From assembly GCA_023390115.1 (NCBI GenBank), contig JAEWDM010000038.1, forward strand, positions 1 to 64,000: a DNA stretch of 64,000 bases, in the 5' to 3' direction. The translations under genes were made by a program, and so were the position numbers. The notes under the pieces are model-generated. The model had not been told where the DNA came from and made no database searches. It saw only the letters and a program-made list of their open reading frames with translations. How positions within the stretch are numbered: position 1 is the stretch's first letter; each line of letters starts with the position of its first letter. Below, one piece after another: positions 17,948 through 27,116 of this stretch. The stretch is from Bacillota bacterium. GTDB lineage: Bacteria; Bacillota; Clostridia; Acetivibrionales; DSM-27016.

Positions 17948-18838
17948 ATGGTGATGCCTTTGTACGGGCTTATATTAATATGTACGGCAGCGGTGAGCTT
18001 TGCCGGGATGTATGCACTGCTGACCGCTGTACTTTCCGTACCCTCACGAAAAACAAAAATAGCCTTAAAGAGAATAAAAAGCTCTGATGACAAGAAGCCT
18101 GGATTATACGACATGCTGTTTAGCCCTCTTGTGAAGAAAACCGCAGGCCTTATGCGGCTGCAGCCGCATAAGCGAAATAAGCTGGGTGTGGGTCTTAAAA
18201 AGGCCGGGATAGGCATGGAGCCTGAGGAGTACATTGCACAGGCAGCGGTAAAGTCCCTGCTGACGGCGTGTGCCGGTCTGCTTTTTATACTTCTGGGCAT
18301 ACCGGCTGCCGCAATGGGATGTATTTTCCTATCAATAGCAATGTATTTTAAAGAGAAAGGTAAAGTCGATACCGTACTGAAAAAAACAAATGAAAAGATA
18401 CTGAAGGAGCTTCCCCGGTTTATCCGCACCTTTTCACACAGCCTTAAGGGTACCGACGACATTATTAAGATATTTGAAACATATAGGAAGGTGGCAGGTA
18501 AGGCCTTCCAGTATGACCTTGATGTGCTGATAACGGATTTAAAGATAGGCAACAATGAGGAGGCGTTAAAGAGGTTTGACGAAAGGCTCAACATACCGCA
18601 GCTGTCCACATTTGTAAGCGGCATCATAGGGACAAGCAAGGGCATTGACCAGAACACGTTTTTTGCGTTTATGGAAGAGAACATGAAGACGCTTGCAAGA
18701 GAAAACTTAAGGCGTGAGCTGCAGAAAAGGCCGGGCAGGTTTAAGGCTGCGACATGGGCGGTAGCCGGCTGCGGCCTGCTTATGTATGTTGCGCCAGTCA
18801 TAAGCTCAATCATGGACGGATTAAAAGCTTTTGGCTGA
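17948..18838 (+). CDS. TadC-like inner-membrane platform protein
   Basis: The product has 296 residues. Membrane segments lie near residues 5-28, 97-125 and 270-290. The central part (LPRFIRTFSHSLKGTDDIIKIFETYRKVAG) resembles the T2SF/TadC domain. The ATG at 17954 is an equally possible start. It completes the CpaF-TadB-TadC core of a Tad-type motor. Confidence 0.68.
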   Translation: MVMPLYGLILICTAAVSFAGMYALLTAVLSVPSRKTKIALKRIKSSDDKKPGLYDMLFSPLVKKTAGLMRLQPHKRNKLGVGLKKAGIGMEPEEYIAQAAVKSLLTACAGLLFILLGIPAAAMGCIFLSIAMYFKEKGKVDTVLKKTNEKILKELPRFIRTFSHSLKGTDDIIKIFETYRKVAGKAFQYDLDVLITDLKIGNNEEALKRFDERLNIPQLSTFVSGIIGTSKGIDQNTFFAFMEENMKTLARENLRRELQKRPGRFKAATWAVAGCGLLMYVAPVISSIMDGLKAFG

Positions 18839-18901
18839 AAAGGCCAAAGCCCTTAAATATAAAAAAATAAAAATAATAAGGAGAAAAGGAGAAGAAAAGG
18901 C

Positions 18902-19132
18902 ATGAGGAACATATCAGCAAGAGAAGAAGACAGGATAAAGAGGTATATAAGGAGGGCCGTTGCTGTCATAAACAATCAGAGGGGTGACGGAGGGGGAAAC
19001 ATAGTAAGCATAATAATTATGATTGCCATTGCTATCATAATCGGCGGGGTATTGCTTTCGTTGTTAAATGTGGCAATACCCGTTCTGTTCAATTCTATGA
19101 TGGATAAGATAAAGAGCGTATTCTCGCTGTAA
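18902..19132 (+). CDS. Flp-pilin-like small membrane protein
   Basis: The product has 76 residues. A charged leader ending in RGDGGG is followed by a 25-residue hydrophobic helix (NIVSIIIMIAIAIIIGGVLL) and a short tail. This is the class III/type IV prepilin pattern, with cleavage expected after a glycine by the prepilin peptidase encoded at 21638. It is probably the main pilin. The similar DUF6133 family of clostridial conjugative elements is an alternative. A long hairpin follows the gene. Confidence 0.6.
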   Translation: MRNISAREEDRIKRYIRRAVAVINNQRGDGGGNIVSIIIMIAIAIIIGGVLLSLLNVAIPVLFNSMMDKIKSVFSL

Positions 19133-19141
19133 GGGAGTAAA

Positions 19142-19213
19142 AGGCTGCTGCAAAGCGTAATGAGGAATATTCTTGAGAGCAAGCTCTGTCTTTCATTTGC
19201 TTTGTAGCAGCTT
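19142..19213 (+). other. Long RNA hairpin between pilin and next gene
   Basis: The 15 bases at 19142-19156 pair with 19199-19213 along the whole length, with two G-U wobbles and a loop of about 42 bases. No T-tract follows, so this looks more like an mRNA stabiliser or processing site than a terminator. It would let the pilin gene be expressed above its neighbours. Confidence 0.5.
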
Positions 19214-19238
19214 CTTAAGGATAGTAAAGGTGGTGGAA

Positions 19239-19685
19239 ATGCATATGCAGAAGTACTTAAAGCTCCTTAAGAACGACAGGGGTCAGGGCTATATAGACAT
19301 GATATTTAAAATTGCAATAGTCCTGGCGCTGATAATGTCCTTTGTGGCGTTGCCCGCGCCATTTATAAAAAAGCAGAACCTGAATCACATGGCGGTGTCG
19401 ATAGCCAGGGCGCTGGAAACAACGGGCGAAATCAATTCCGATATTATAGAGCTTATAGAGGAATATGAGGAGCTAACTGGGCTTAAGCCTCATATAGAAT
19501 GGGAGGGCAATTTTAACGCGTCACGAAGGCTGCAAATAAGGGAGAGGTTTTCGGTAACCCTAACGGATACTATAGTCATAAAGGTTATGAAGCCTTCCTT
19601 TGCCTCGCCGGTAAGCATAGAAATACCCATTTCAAGCACTGCAAAGGGGGTTTCGGAGGTTTATTGGAAGCCGGGACAGATATAA
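19239..19685 (+). CDS. DUF4320-like pseudopilin
   Basis: The product has 148 residues from the ATG behind AAAGGTGGTGG. The N-terminus KNDRGQGYIDMIFKIAIVLALIMSFVALP has a type IV prepilin-like leader (Gly-Gln-Gly before a hydrophobic helix). The rest is a soluble domain ending in beta-rich IVIKVMKPSFASPVSIEIPIS. The length and pattern fit the DUF4320 proteins of conjugative elements, but the assignment comes from memory. It is followed 10 bases later by the TadE-like gene. Confidence 0.58.
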   Translation: MHMQKYLKLLKNDRGQGYIDMIFKIAIVLALIMSFVALPAPFIKKQNLNHMAVSIARALETTGEINSDIIELIEEYEELTGLKPHIEWEGNFNASRRLQIRERFSVTLTDTIVIKVMKPSFASPVSIEIPISSTAKGVSEVYWKPGQI

Positions 19686-19695
19686 AGGGGGTTGT

Positions 19696-20169
19696 ATGAA
19701 GCGTCTTATTTTAATTTTAAGGAATAACAGGGGAACATCAGGGGGATCTGTGATCCTTGCCTGCTGTATTATAGGGGTGGTAATGGTGTTGATGATGGAG
19801 CTGTACAGGTACTATACGATAAAAGAAAATATGGACAGGCAGATGTCCAGGGCGATAAACATGGCGATTGATGTTGCTATGGAGGATTCCGCAAGGCAGG
19901 TGCATATATCAAAGATAGATACGGCAGTGGCCTACCAGGAATTCTATAAATACCTTACGGAGGACTTAGGGCTGGATGAGCAGCTCAAGTACAGCAGGGA
20001 TAACTTAAATTATCAGCTGTACCTGAATAGCGTCAGCATTGAAGCAGAGCCTCCGCGATTTGAGGTCGAAGGCACCGTAATCCTTGAGCCTGAGCTGCTT
20101 AAGGGATTGGTGCCGTACACCATAGAAATACCGGTCAGGGCCAGAGCCCGGAACCAGAGAATGGATTAA
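19696..20169 (+). CDS. TadE-like pseudopilin
   Basis: The product has 157 residues. The leader NNRGTSGGSVILACCIIGVVMVLMMELYRYYTIKEN has a short basic start, a glycine-containing processing site and one membrane helix, as in TadE/TadF. The mature domain ends with beta-rich VEGTVILEPELLKGLVPYTIEIPVRA. Together with the 19239 gene it should form the minor pilin pair of the Tad machine. Confidence 0.6.
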   Translation: MKRLILILRNNRGTSGGSVILACCIIGVVMVLMMELYRYYTIKENMDRQMSRAINMAIDVAMEDSARQVHISKIDTAVAYQEFYKYLTEDLGLDEQLKYSRDNLNYQLYLNSVSIEAEPPRFEVEGTVILEPELLKGLVPYTIEIPVRARARNQRMD

Positions 20170-20183
20170 AGGAAGGATGGAGC

Positions 20184-21638
20184 ATGAAAACAAGCAAAAT
20201 ATTAAGTAAAAGGGGCAGGCACTTGGCCTGCCTTATTTCGGCAATGATTATGATTGTATCCGTATTTGCGAGTATTCCGGCCTATGCCGCAGGAAGCGTG
20301 GATATTGAGGTGTCATATATACAAAACAAGGTATGCTTTGAAGAGGAATGGCTGACAACCAACGTGGTATTTAAAAACAACTCAGGCACGGCGCTGGCCG
20401 GTATACCCATTCAAATTCAGATAGACGGAAAGACTCTTTCCGTTTCCGACTATAAGATCCCTAAAACGGTAAGCATACCGGCAAATTCAAAGGTCACCAT
20501 ACCTGTGACATGGTACGCCGGGACGGTGGACGGGGGAACTGAAAAGAAGGTAACCTTCAAGGCCTCCGTTATACCCCCGGAGGAGCTCACAGATACGGGA
20601 GGAGAAAACAATATAAAGACGGAGGTGGCGCTGGTAAGAAAATATGCTCCTGACTTTGAGGTGGTATCCATAAGCCCCGCAAGCTACAGGGAGTTTACCA
20701 GCGTAAACACAGTAATAGCAGTGGCAAACAACAGTAAGGAAAACTATAAGGGTATGACGGTAAGCCTCGGCATAAACGGACAGAGCATACAGAAAAAGGT
20801 GGATTTGCCTGCAGGCTCAAAAAGGAACGTGCTGCTGACGTGGGATACTCCCGCTGCGGGGACCGATGTAACCATAAGCGCCAGGATTAACCCGGCAAAC
20901 AGTCCAGAGGAGAGTGATACGGCAAATAATGCGCTGTCAAAAAAGGTTACTATTACAAAGTATAATGTACCTCCATATATTAACAATGATGTAATACGTA
21001 TAGTCCCACCTCCCAGCCCATGCTCAAATAATAACGTCACATGGTCTGAGATAAGGGACAACTGGAAGTATGAGGAGGTAAGGACGGGAACGGGCCACGG
21101 AACCGATGCGGAGGGCAATCCTACCTCATGGCCCATATACGAATGGAAATGGGTTAACTACCCTTATGAAAAAAGCTTCAATGCAAAGCTTAATGTTGAA
21201 ATTGTGGAAATCAGGGAGGTATTCGGCAGCGGCAGAGATATTGTAAATCCGTCTGAAATGAAATCCGGCTACGGCATAGAAGTAACGCTGGCTACGGAGT
21301 TTGTAACCAATTACGACAGAGAAGACAGCATATTCGGGCCTCAGTATGTATATGCTTACTTTCCTGAGCATGAGTATACATACTGGGAGGAGCTGGAGAG
21401 CTCCGGCAGTCCCGGCAGCAAAAATACGTGGAAATTCCGCATTAATCCAAGCTCGGGGCTAAACAGGCGAGAGCATAACATACCCGTAAACTTCCCCGAC
21501 AACGAAAACTATACATTGTATTTCAAGGCAGTGGGAGCGTCGGCCGGGGAGAGCGGAGGCATGTGCGACAGCCTGACAAGCAGCATATACATTAACGGCA
21601 ACATGTACCAGGATGACACTACAGGGGGAAGCAATTGA
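20184..21638 (+). CDS. Exported CARDB-repeat protein
   Basis: The product has 484 residues. A long signal peptide ends near AYAAGS (residues 30-35). It is followed by two CARDB-type beta-sandwich repeats at about residues 36-140 and 150-265: VVFKNNSGTALAGIPIQI, then AVANNSKENYKGMTVSLGINGQ. Such repeats mediate adhesion or assembly outside the cell. The C-terminal 200 residues are Trp/Tyr-rich and not recognised. It is probably the surface part of the pilus or contact apparatus. The next gene starts on its stop codon. Confidence 0.68.
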   Translation: MKTSKILSKRGRHLACLISAMIMIVSVFASIPAYAAGSVDIEVSYIQNKVCFEEEWLTTNVVFKNNSGTALAGIPIQIQIDGKTLSVSDYKIPKTVSIPANSKVTIPVTWYAGTVDGGTEKKVTFKASVIPPEELTDTGGENNIKTEVALVRKYAPDFEVVSISPASYREFTSVNTVIAVANNSKENYKGMTVSLGINGQSIQKKVDLPAGSKRNVLLTWDTPAAGTDVTISARINPANSPEESDTANNALSKKVTITKYNVPPYINNDVIRIVPPPSPCSNNNVTWSEIRDNWKYEEVRTGTGHGTDAEGNPTSWPIYEWKWVNYPYEKSFNAKLNVEIVEIREVFGSGRDIVNPSEMKSGYGIEVTLATEFVTNYDREDSIFGPQYVYAYFPEHEYTYWEELESSGSPGSKNTWKFRINPSSGLNRREHNIPVNFPDNENYTLYFKAVGASAGESGGMCDSLTSSIYINGNMYQDDTTGGSN

Positions 21639-22174
21639 TGCAGATGGGATTGATATGGGGGATAGTATTATCGCCGGAGAAAGATATGCTCAGTGCTTTA
21701 TATCTTGCCGCACAGTTTCTTTATATTTTTCAAAATGTGTTTTTAATATTTGCAACGATGGTGGCAGCAGTTATAGATTTAAGGACAAGGACTATTCCGG
21801 ACAAGCTTAACATATTCATTGCCGCTGTGGGACTTGTGTTTACGGTATTAAGCTGCATTCTAAGCTATATTGCAGGCGCAGGAATCGGTGGGGCTTATGA
21901 CAAGGCCGTCGGAGTTGTGGCTGGAGGCCTGCCGCTGTATATTGCGGCTTTTGCAACAAACGGAAGCATTGGAGGAGGCGATATAAAATTCATGGCGGCA
22001 GCCGGCCTGCTTCTGGGATGGAAAAAGGCACTGGCCGCTCTTTTTATATCCTTTGCCGGCGCGGCAGCCGTGCTGGCTTTGCTGCTTGCCTTCAAGGCCT
22101 GGCGCAAGGATACCCCTGTGCCGTTGGGGCCTTTCTTTTTTATAGGCATAGGTACAAGTATATTACTTTTATAG
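21638..22174 (+). CDS. TadV/CpaA-type prepilin peptidase
   Basis: The product has 178 residues with about six hydrophobic segments. The two catalytic aspartates of type IV prepilin peptidases are visible: AAVIDLRTRTIPDKLN near residue 48 and the GGGDIKFMAAAG motif near residue 113. There is no N-terminal methylase domain, as in the short Tad-associated enzymes. It would cleave the prepilins encoded at 18902-20169. The ATG overlaps the preceding stop (TTGATG). Confidence 0.85.
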   Translation: MQMGLIWGIVLSPEKDMLSALYLAAQFLYIFQNVFLIFATMVAAVIDLRTRTIPDKLNIFIAAVGLVFTVLSCILSYIAGAGIGGAYDKAVGVVAGGLPLYIAAFATNGSIGGGDIKFMAAAGLLLGWKKALAALFISFAGAAAVLALLLAFKAWRKDTPVPLGPFFFIGIGTSILLL

Positions 22175-22189
22175 AGGGGGAGATGAAAA

Positions 22190-22534
22190 GTGGGAAGCGC
22201 GTTGTGGAAGGATCGCAAGAGGATATTCGGTATGCCCTTGTCCTTTACCCGGTATGAGCTGGATGAGGAAAGGCTTACCGTAAAAATGGGGCTTATAAAC
22301 CAGGTGGAGGAAGAGATTATGCTGTACAGGATTGTGGACATGACTCTTAACATGACTCTCATAAACAGGGTATTCGGGGTGGGGAATATAAAGATTTACT
22401 CGTCGGATGCCTCTACGCCTGAGTTTAAAATACTCAGGATAAAGGAGCCCAAGGCCGTCAGGGACAAGCTCAGCGAGCTGGTTCATAAGCAAAGGAGGCA
22501 AATAGGCATACGGATGGTGAATTATGAAAGCTGA
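22190..22534 (+). CDS. Bacterial PH (YdbS-like) domain protein
   Basis: The product has 114 residues and starts at GTG. It has no membrane helices of its own. The pattern PLSFTRYELDEERLTVKMGLINQVEEEIMLYRIVDMTLNMT, followed by GVGNIKIYSSD, matches the bacterial PH-like fold of YdbS proteins. The stop overlaps the next gene. Its role in a secretion locus is unknown; it may be a small scaffold. Confidence 0.7.
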   Translation: MGSALWKDRKRIFGMPLSFTRYELDEERLTVKMGLINQVEEEIMLYRIVDMTLNMTLINRVFGVGNIKIYSSDASTPEFKILRIKEPKAVRDKLSELVHKQRRQIGIRMVNYES

Positions 22535-24935
22535 CTTATTAAGAAGGATAGGCGCTGCCGCGATGGCCTTGATCTTTCTGCTGCTGTTCTTAAATATGCC
22601 TGAAAAAGCCGGAGCAATTTCAAACGAACAGTCTGAGTCCTTTGCCGATGCCGCCACCACTGCAGCGGAGGAGGAAAGGAATTGGCTTCAGAAGATAGGA
22701 GACTCCATAAATGAGGCTATGAAGCCGGTAAACGAAATAATAAAGGCAGTAAAGGATATATTTACAAACGGTGTAAGCTACATATTAGATCTTACCATAG
22801 GCAGCATACTTCAGGGAGCATACAACCAGGTAGCCGAGGGCATGGCAAGGTGGGTATTCCTAACACCAAAGCTGATTAATTTTGCATGGGTAAAAAAGCT
22901 GTGGTGGGTGTGCTATATTCTGGGAACTGCCGCTCTGGTTATGGGAATGCTGTTTACAGCGTGGAGCATAGTTGCCGGGAAGAAGAAAAGGTTTGAGCAG
23001 AAGGGAAGGGAATTCAATCCTTCAGGCATGCTGGTAACGCTTATTGTAGCGTTTATAGGGATAACCTTTTCACTTTTTATAGCTGATACCATAGTTACAG
23101 CAGAAAACAAAATGCTCAACAGCATAGCTTCAAATACTCTGTATGATCAGTATGAAAAGTACAGGGACAGCATGGCTGCGATAGGCATAAACGACAACCT
23201 TACAAGGGAGGAAACAGGGTTCGACTCGTTTTCGGGCGATACTCTGTGCAGGATGGCATATGGCTTAGACCTCAATCCGTCCCAATCTATTACAGGCAGC
23301 TTCATAAAGCAATCCGGCTTTTCAGTTCTGATACCCATGTCCCTTGCAATGGTTGTTCTTATACTCATAGGCGTTTTTGGGCTGCTGCGGTTTTTTGTCA
23401 TTGGTATTCTGGGTGCTGCCTCCCCCTTCTGGTTTTCATACTGTGCGTTTTCAGGAGATACCGATCCGGCATGGGGATGGGTAAACCTGTTTGCCAGATC
23501 GGTGGCCCTTTCCTTCTTCTTTGACATCGCATGGCTGTTTTCGGTATACGTAAACAGCCATGTATTGGAGGAGGATTTCTACGGCTCAGGGCAGCTTGCT
23601 GCAAGCCTGCTTTTCCTTTTAGCTCTTGTAATTGCCGTAAAGTTCTGGTTTAAGTGGGTTATTAAGGCGGTCATGAATCCCGTAAAGCTTGCCGGTGCAG
23701 AGGCACGTATGAGGTGGGGCAACGCAAGCGAAAGCATAGGCAGGGGCATGCAGAGGATGGGGGCAAGGTACGGGCTGTACGGGCTGGGAGAGCTGGGCTA
23801 TATGGGCGGGCAGATGGCGGCGGCTGGAAAGGCCCACCAGCAGATTGCAAAGGAAAAAAGGGAGGATAATTACGACTGGGAAAAGGGCTCTGTAAAGGAC
23901 AGGCTCCTGGATGCAAAGCAGAGATATGAAAATGATTATGTCAGGCAGTACGGGACTGGGGGGTATATGAACCCCAAGAGAAGCTCGACGGTTGAAAATG
24001 AGGGCACGCTCGTGCAGCTTAATGCAGCAGGGTTTGATGCTTGCCAGGTATATAACATATTAAATAAAGGCGGCCTTAGCGAAGTGGCCTTCAAGACAGA
24101 AGGTGGCAGAGTAATGGTAGACAGCAAATATGTGGATAAAGCGAAGCAGGCAATCCAGGATTCATTTGAAGAAAGTAATATAGAGGACAATTCAATTATA
24201 GGGGATGACATAGGCTTTAAAATAAAAGGCATTGAGGACACAAGTAAAATTGAAACCTTACTAAATGATAATAAGATACAATATAAGGAGCTCAGAAAAG
24301 ATTCGCATTCTATCGCTCTGGATAAAAAACAAATAGAACAATTAACAGATTGGGTAAAGATAGGAAAGGAGATACATCCTGAGAACTTTGCAGAACAGGC
24401 CAAGTATGAGAAATATGACAATCTGCTTAAAAAATTTGCTCGTGATGCTAAAGGGATCTATAATTACATGCTGGATGACGGGAACGAATATATTGAGGCC
24501 AAGGAGATGCTGAATAAGCTGGCAGTTAATTATAAGGTTGATAGCAAGACTAACAGAGAGCTTTGGGTAGATAATAGTTATAGGGATATATTTATGGAGA
24601 ACCTGGCAAATGAGGATGACAGCAAAAGCCTGGATTTCGAGGAAAGCAAAGAATATGGATACTTTAAAGTAAACTCCAATGATTTAAAAGGGCTAAAGGA
24701 TGAAATTGACTCCCAGTTCCCCGGCTCAGCCTTTATTGCCGGCTCCTGCATAGCGGTAGAAAAGGATGATGGAAAGGACGAGAGGATTAACAGGCTCATA
24801 CAGGCATATTTTAAAAAGACACCGTACTGGGAGGACAACAAGGGCCGTTACTGGTATAAGGATAGTTCTGTAAGAAGGATTGTGCCGCATATGACAAAGC
24901 CTGAACGTGGCGGCAGGTATATGGGCAAGCGATAG
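22524..24935 (+). CDS. VirB6/TrbL-like polytopic membrane protein
   Basis: The product has 803 residues. A signal-like N-terminus is followed by hydrophobic segments near residues 128-152, 165-192, 260-300, 325-345 and 355-375. A 430-residue hydrophilic tail rich in Lys, Glu and Asp follows. The arrangement of a polytopic core with a long soluble tail matches the VirB6/TrbL channel proteins of Gram-positive conjugation systems. The GWVNLFARSVALSFFFDIAWLF segment is typical of these in style. It overlaps the PH-domain gene by 11 bases. Confidence 0.65.
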   Translation: MKADLLRRIGAAAMALIFLLLFLNMPEKAGAISNEQSESFADAATTAAEEERNWLQKIGDSINEAMKPVNEIIKAVKDIFTNGVSYILDLTIGSILQGAYNQVAEGMARWVFLTPKLINFAWVKKLWWVCYILGTAALVMGMLFTAWSIVAGKKKRFEQKGREFNPSGMLVTLIVAFIGITFSLFIADTIVTAENKMLNSIASNTLYDQYEKYRDSMAAIGINDNLTREETGFDSFSGDTLCRMAYGLDLNPSQSITGSFIKQSGFSVLIPMSLAMVVLILIGVFGLLRFFVIGILGAASPFWFSYCAFSGDTDPAWGWVNLFARSVALSFFFDIAWLFSVYVNSHVLEEDFYGSGQLAASLLFLLALVIAVKFWFKWVIKAVMNPVKLAGAEARMRWGNASESIGRGMQRMGARYGLYGLGELGYMGGQMAAAGKAHQQIAKEKREDNYDWEKGSVKDRLLDAKQRYENDYVRQYGTGGYMNPKRSSTVENEGTLVQLNAAGFDACQVYNILNKGGLSEVAFKTEGGRVMVDSKYVDKAKQAIQDSFEESNIEDNSIIGDDIGFKIKGIEDTSKIETLLNDNKIQYKELRKDSHSIALDKKQIEQLTDWVKIGKEIHPENFAEQAKYEKYDNLLKKFARDAKGIYNYMLDDGNEYIEAKEMLNKLAVNYKVDSKTNRELWVDNSYRDIFMENLANEDDSKSLDFEESKEYGYFKVNSNDLKGLKDEIDSQFPGSAFIAGSCIAVEKDDGKDERINRLIQAYFKKTPYWEDNKGRYWYKDSSVRRIVPHMTKPERGGRYMGKR

Positions 24936-24945
24936 GGGGTGTGAA

Positions 24946-25719
24946 ATGGCGCTGAGACAGAGGTACATACCTCCCAATATACGGGAGGATATAAAGATAG
25001 GGGGCATATTGCCCATAGACGGCCTGTGGTGGATCATAGGCTCTTTTTTATTGGGGCTGCTGGCATGCTTCGGAATGAAGCTGAACATAGCAGTCAGCCT
25101 GATAGTGGTGTTTATACTGCCTGCGGCTTTGTTCCTCATTTTTGTGCTTGATGCATATAACCAGGTTGTAAAATGGATTGACTTTAGGCTTACGGAAAAG
25201 AAGCTCCGGGAGCTTTCCGAATTATGCGGCATACAGAAATTTGATACAATCTGCCGCACGAAGAGCAATATGCACAGGATCTTTCTGGAGGCAGATGCCG
25301 ATCCGTGGGAGGTGTGTCCGGACGCAATAAAGGAGCAGAAGGCAAACGTGTTCTCCCAGCAGGTATTTTCAGTATTGAAGTCCGGGGGAACGGTATCGGT
25401 TCATGCCATATCCGCACCTGAAAGCACAAAGCAGCTTGAGGAACGGTATGCAAGGCTGGATACATACCCGGAAGGGCTTAAGGATCTGGAGGATGCCAGG
25501 ATAGCAGTTCATTACCGCATATCACGCAGGGCAAGCTCAGCCAGGTATATTGTTTCAATCGGTATGCGCGACAGGGAGGAGGTGTCGGATGCGGCGGCAG
25601 CCTTTGAGGAAAATGCGGTGGTAATAGGGGGAGATATGGTAGAGGAGGCAGTTAACAGCCACCTGACTCCGGGGGCAAGGGTGAGTAGGGGGAACCGGGG
25701 AAGAGTAAAATATGTATAA
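24946..25719 (+). CDS. PrgI/VirB3-like protein with soluble C-terminus
   Basis: The product has 257 residues from the ATG behind TAGGGGGTG. It begins YIPPNIREDIKIGGILPIDGLWWIIGSF, like the N-terminus of PrgI/VirB3 proteins, and has two membrane helices at residues 28-70. The remaining 180 residues are soluble and unrecognised. PrgI/VirB3 works next to VirB4. Here the VirB4-like gene lies 9.5 kb further on (35230), separated by AT-rich cargo. Confidence 0.6.
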   Translation: MALRQRYIPPNIREDIKIGGILPIDGLWWIIGSFLLGLLACFGMKLNIAVSLIVVFILPAALFLIFVLDAYNQVVKWIDFRLTEKKLRELSELCGIQKFDTICRTKSNMHRIFLEADADPWEVCPDAIKEQKANVFSQQVFSVLKSGGTVSVHAISAPESTKQLEERYARLDTYPEGLKDLEDARIAVHYRISRRASSARYIVSIGMRDREEVSDAAAAFEENAVVIGGDMVEEAVNSHLTPGARVSRGNRGRVKYV

Positions 25720-25754
25720 TAGTGTATGATGCTAAATGTTTTTGATTTTATATA

Positions 25755-25783
25755 TTGACAAATAAATACAAAAAGGGTATTGT
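25755..25783 (+). promoter_or_regulatory. Promoter for the first cargo gene
   Basis: TTGACA (25755-25760), a 17-base spacer and TATTGT (25778-25783) lie in AT-rich DNA after the secretion block. The promoter is placed about 95 bases upstream of the 25879 gene. Confidence 0.5.
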
Positions 25784-25878
25784 ATACATGAAAACTTGAA
25801 CTATAATTTAATTCTTTAAAAATATAGTTTGAGAAAAGGATTTATCCTAAATAAAAAAATGAAATTGGAGGGAAGAAC

Positions 25879-26973
25879 ATGAAAAAACTTTTAAGAATTG
25901 TTTTAGCATTAATGTTATCACTAAGTATTTTTTGTTCATATGTAATGGCCGCAGACAGTGTAAGTTTTGTCGGAAAAGAATCTAATAAGCTTGATTCTTA
26001 TGATTTTCCAGTTAAAGGTGGCACTTATGAGTGGGAATCATTTACATCACATAGAGAAATGACTGAGGCTTGTCAAATACCACAAGATACTCTCAAAAAC
26101 ATGTCAACAGCAGGGTTGGTTGAGTCTGTGCTAAATTACCCTTTGTATGGAGATATGTTGGCATATAGCAATCTACAGGATGGTGTTGAAGCTTTAAGTA
26201 ATCAATTTAATGGGCTGGCAGAATTACTTACTCGAGATGATGCAGGCAAAGAATTACTATCTGTATATAAAAATAATATAAACGTGCTAGAAGTAAAAAG
26301 TTTATCAACGAGTCTTCAAAAAGGAAACTATGCTCTAAAATTAGCATATTTAGAAACTATATTATCTCAAGATAAGATTCTTTCAAGTTTAACCCAAGCC
26401 GAGAAAGAAGATTTAGAAAAAGAATCAATTAAAAAAGACACCGAGAAAAAAAGTCAAAACGATGTGTTTAAATTTACATTAGATACTTCTGATACAATAA
26501 ATAAAACTATTTCAATAATGGCATCTATAGGATATGTATACACCCCTAATGGGACACCCGTGGAAGTGATTGTAGATAGAACAGAAATGTCTTCAAGTGA
26601 AATGGTCGCGGCTGATACATATGTAGCAGTCTACTATCCGGGTGCTGTAAAATTGGCTTCTGCCACTAATAAGTATAACTGCCATTCATATGCTTGGTAT
26701 TCCCGATCCACTTCTAATATAAGATGGATGAATGATCCTAGTGCTTATATGACAGATGGAAGTTACACATATTTAGGAACAACTCCTCCATCTGTTATAG
26801 TTTCATATCCTAGAATGTACTACCCTGGTGAACATTCGGCTTGGATGACCTCAAGTACTGGCTCAACTTATTCAAAAATAACATGTACTTCTAAATGGGG
26901 AAGCTTACCCTTAATGAGTCATAAAGCTAATTACTGCCCATATAATTATTCGATAATAGAATTTTATAATTAA
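25879..26973 (+). CDS. Exported protein with papain-like C-terminal domain
   Basis: The product has 364 residues. The signal peptide ends at VMAAD (about residue 26). Residues 35-150 match the N-terminal part of the next gene product closely (FTSHREMTEACQIPQDTLKNMST). The C-terminal 120 residues contain YNCHSYAWY, GEHSAWM, SKWGSLPLMSHK and CPYNYS. This pattern looks like a CHAP/NlpC-type cysteine peptidase or amidase, with Cys in NCHSYAW and His in GEHSAW. Codon use is far more AT-rich than the secretion genes, which marks imported cargo. The function is unknown. Confidence 0.65.
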   Translation: MKKLLRIVLALMLSLSIFCSYVMAADSVSFVGKESNKLDSYDFPVKGGTYEWESFTSHREMTEACQIPQDTLKNMSTAGLVESVLNYPLYGDMLAYSNLQDGVEALSNQFNGLAELLTRDDAGKELLSVYKNNINVLEVKSLSTSLQKGNYALKLAYLETILSQDKILSSLTQAEKEDLEKESIKKDTEKKSQNDVFKFTLDTSDTINKTISIMASIGYVYTPNGTPVEVIVDRTEMSSSEMVAADTYVAVYYPGAVKLASATNKYNCHSYAWYSRSTSNIRWMNDPSAYMTDGSYTYLGTTPPSVIVSYPRMYYPGEHSAWMTSSTGSTYSKITCTSKWGSLPLMSHKANYCPYNYSIIEFYN

Positions 26974-27116
26974 TAGTCGGATATTTAATCTCAGTGGGAA
27001 ATAGTTTTTAACTATATCTCACTGGATTTTTTATGTTAGTATATTAATATTATATAGGATTAAAATTTTCAAAAATATTTAAATTTTTTTGATGAGTTGA
27101 AAGGTGGTGAAAAATT

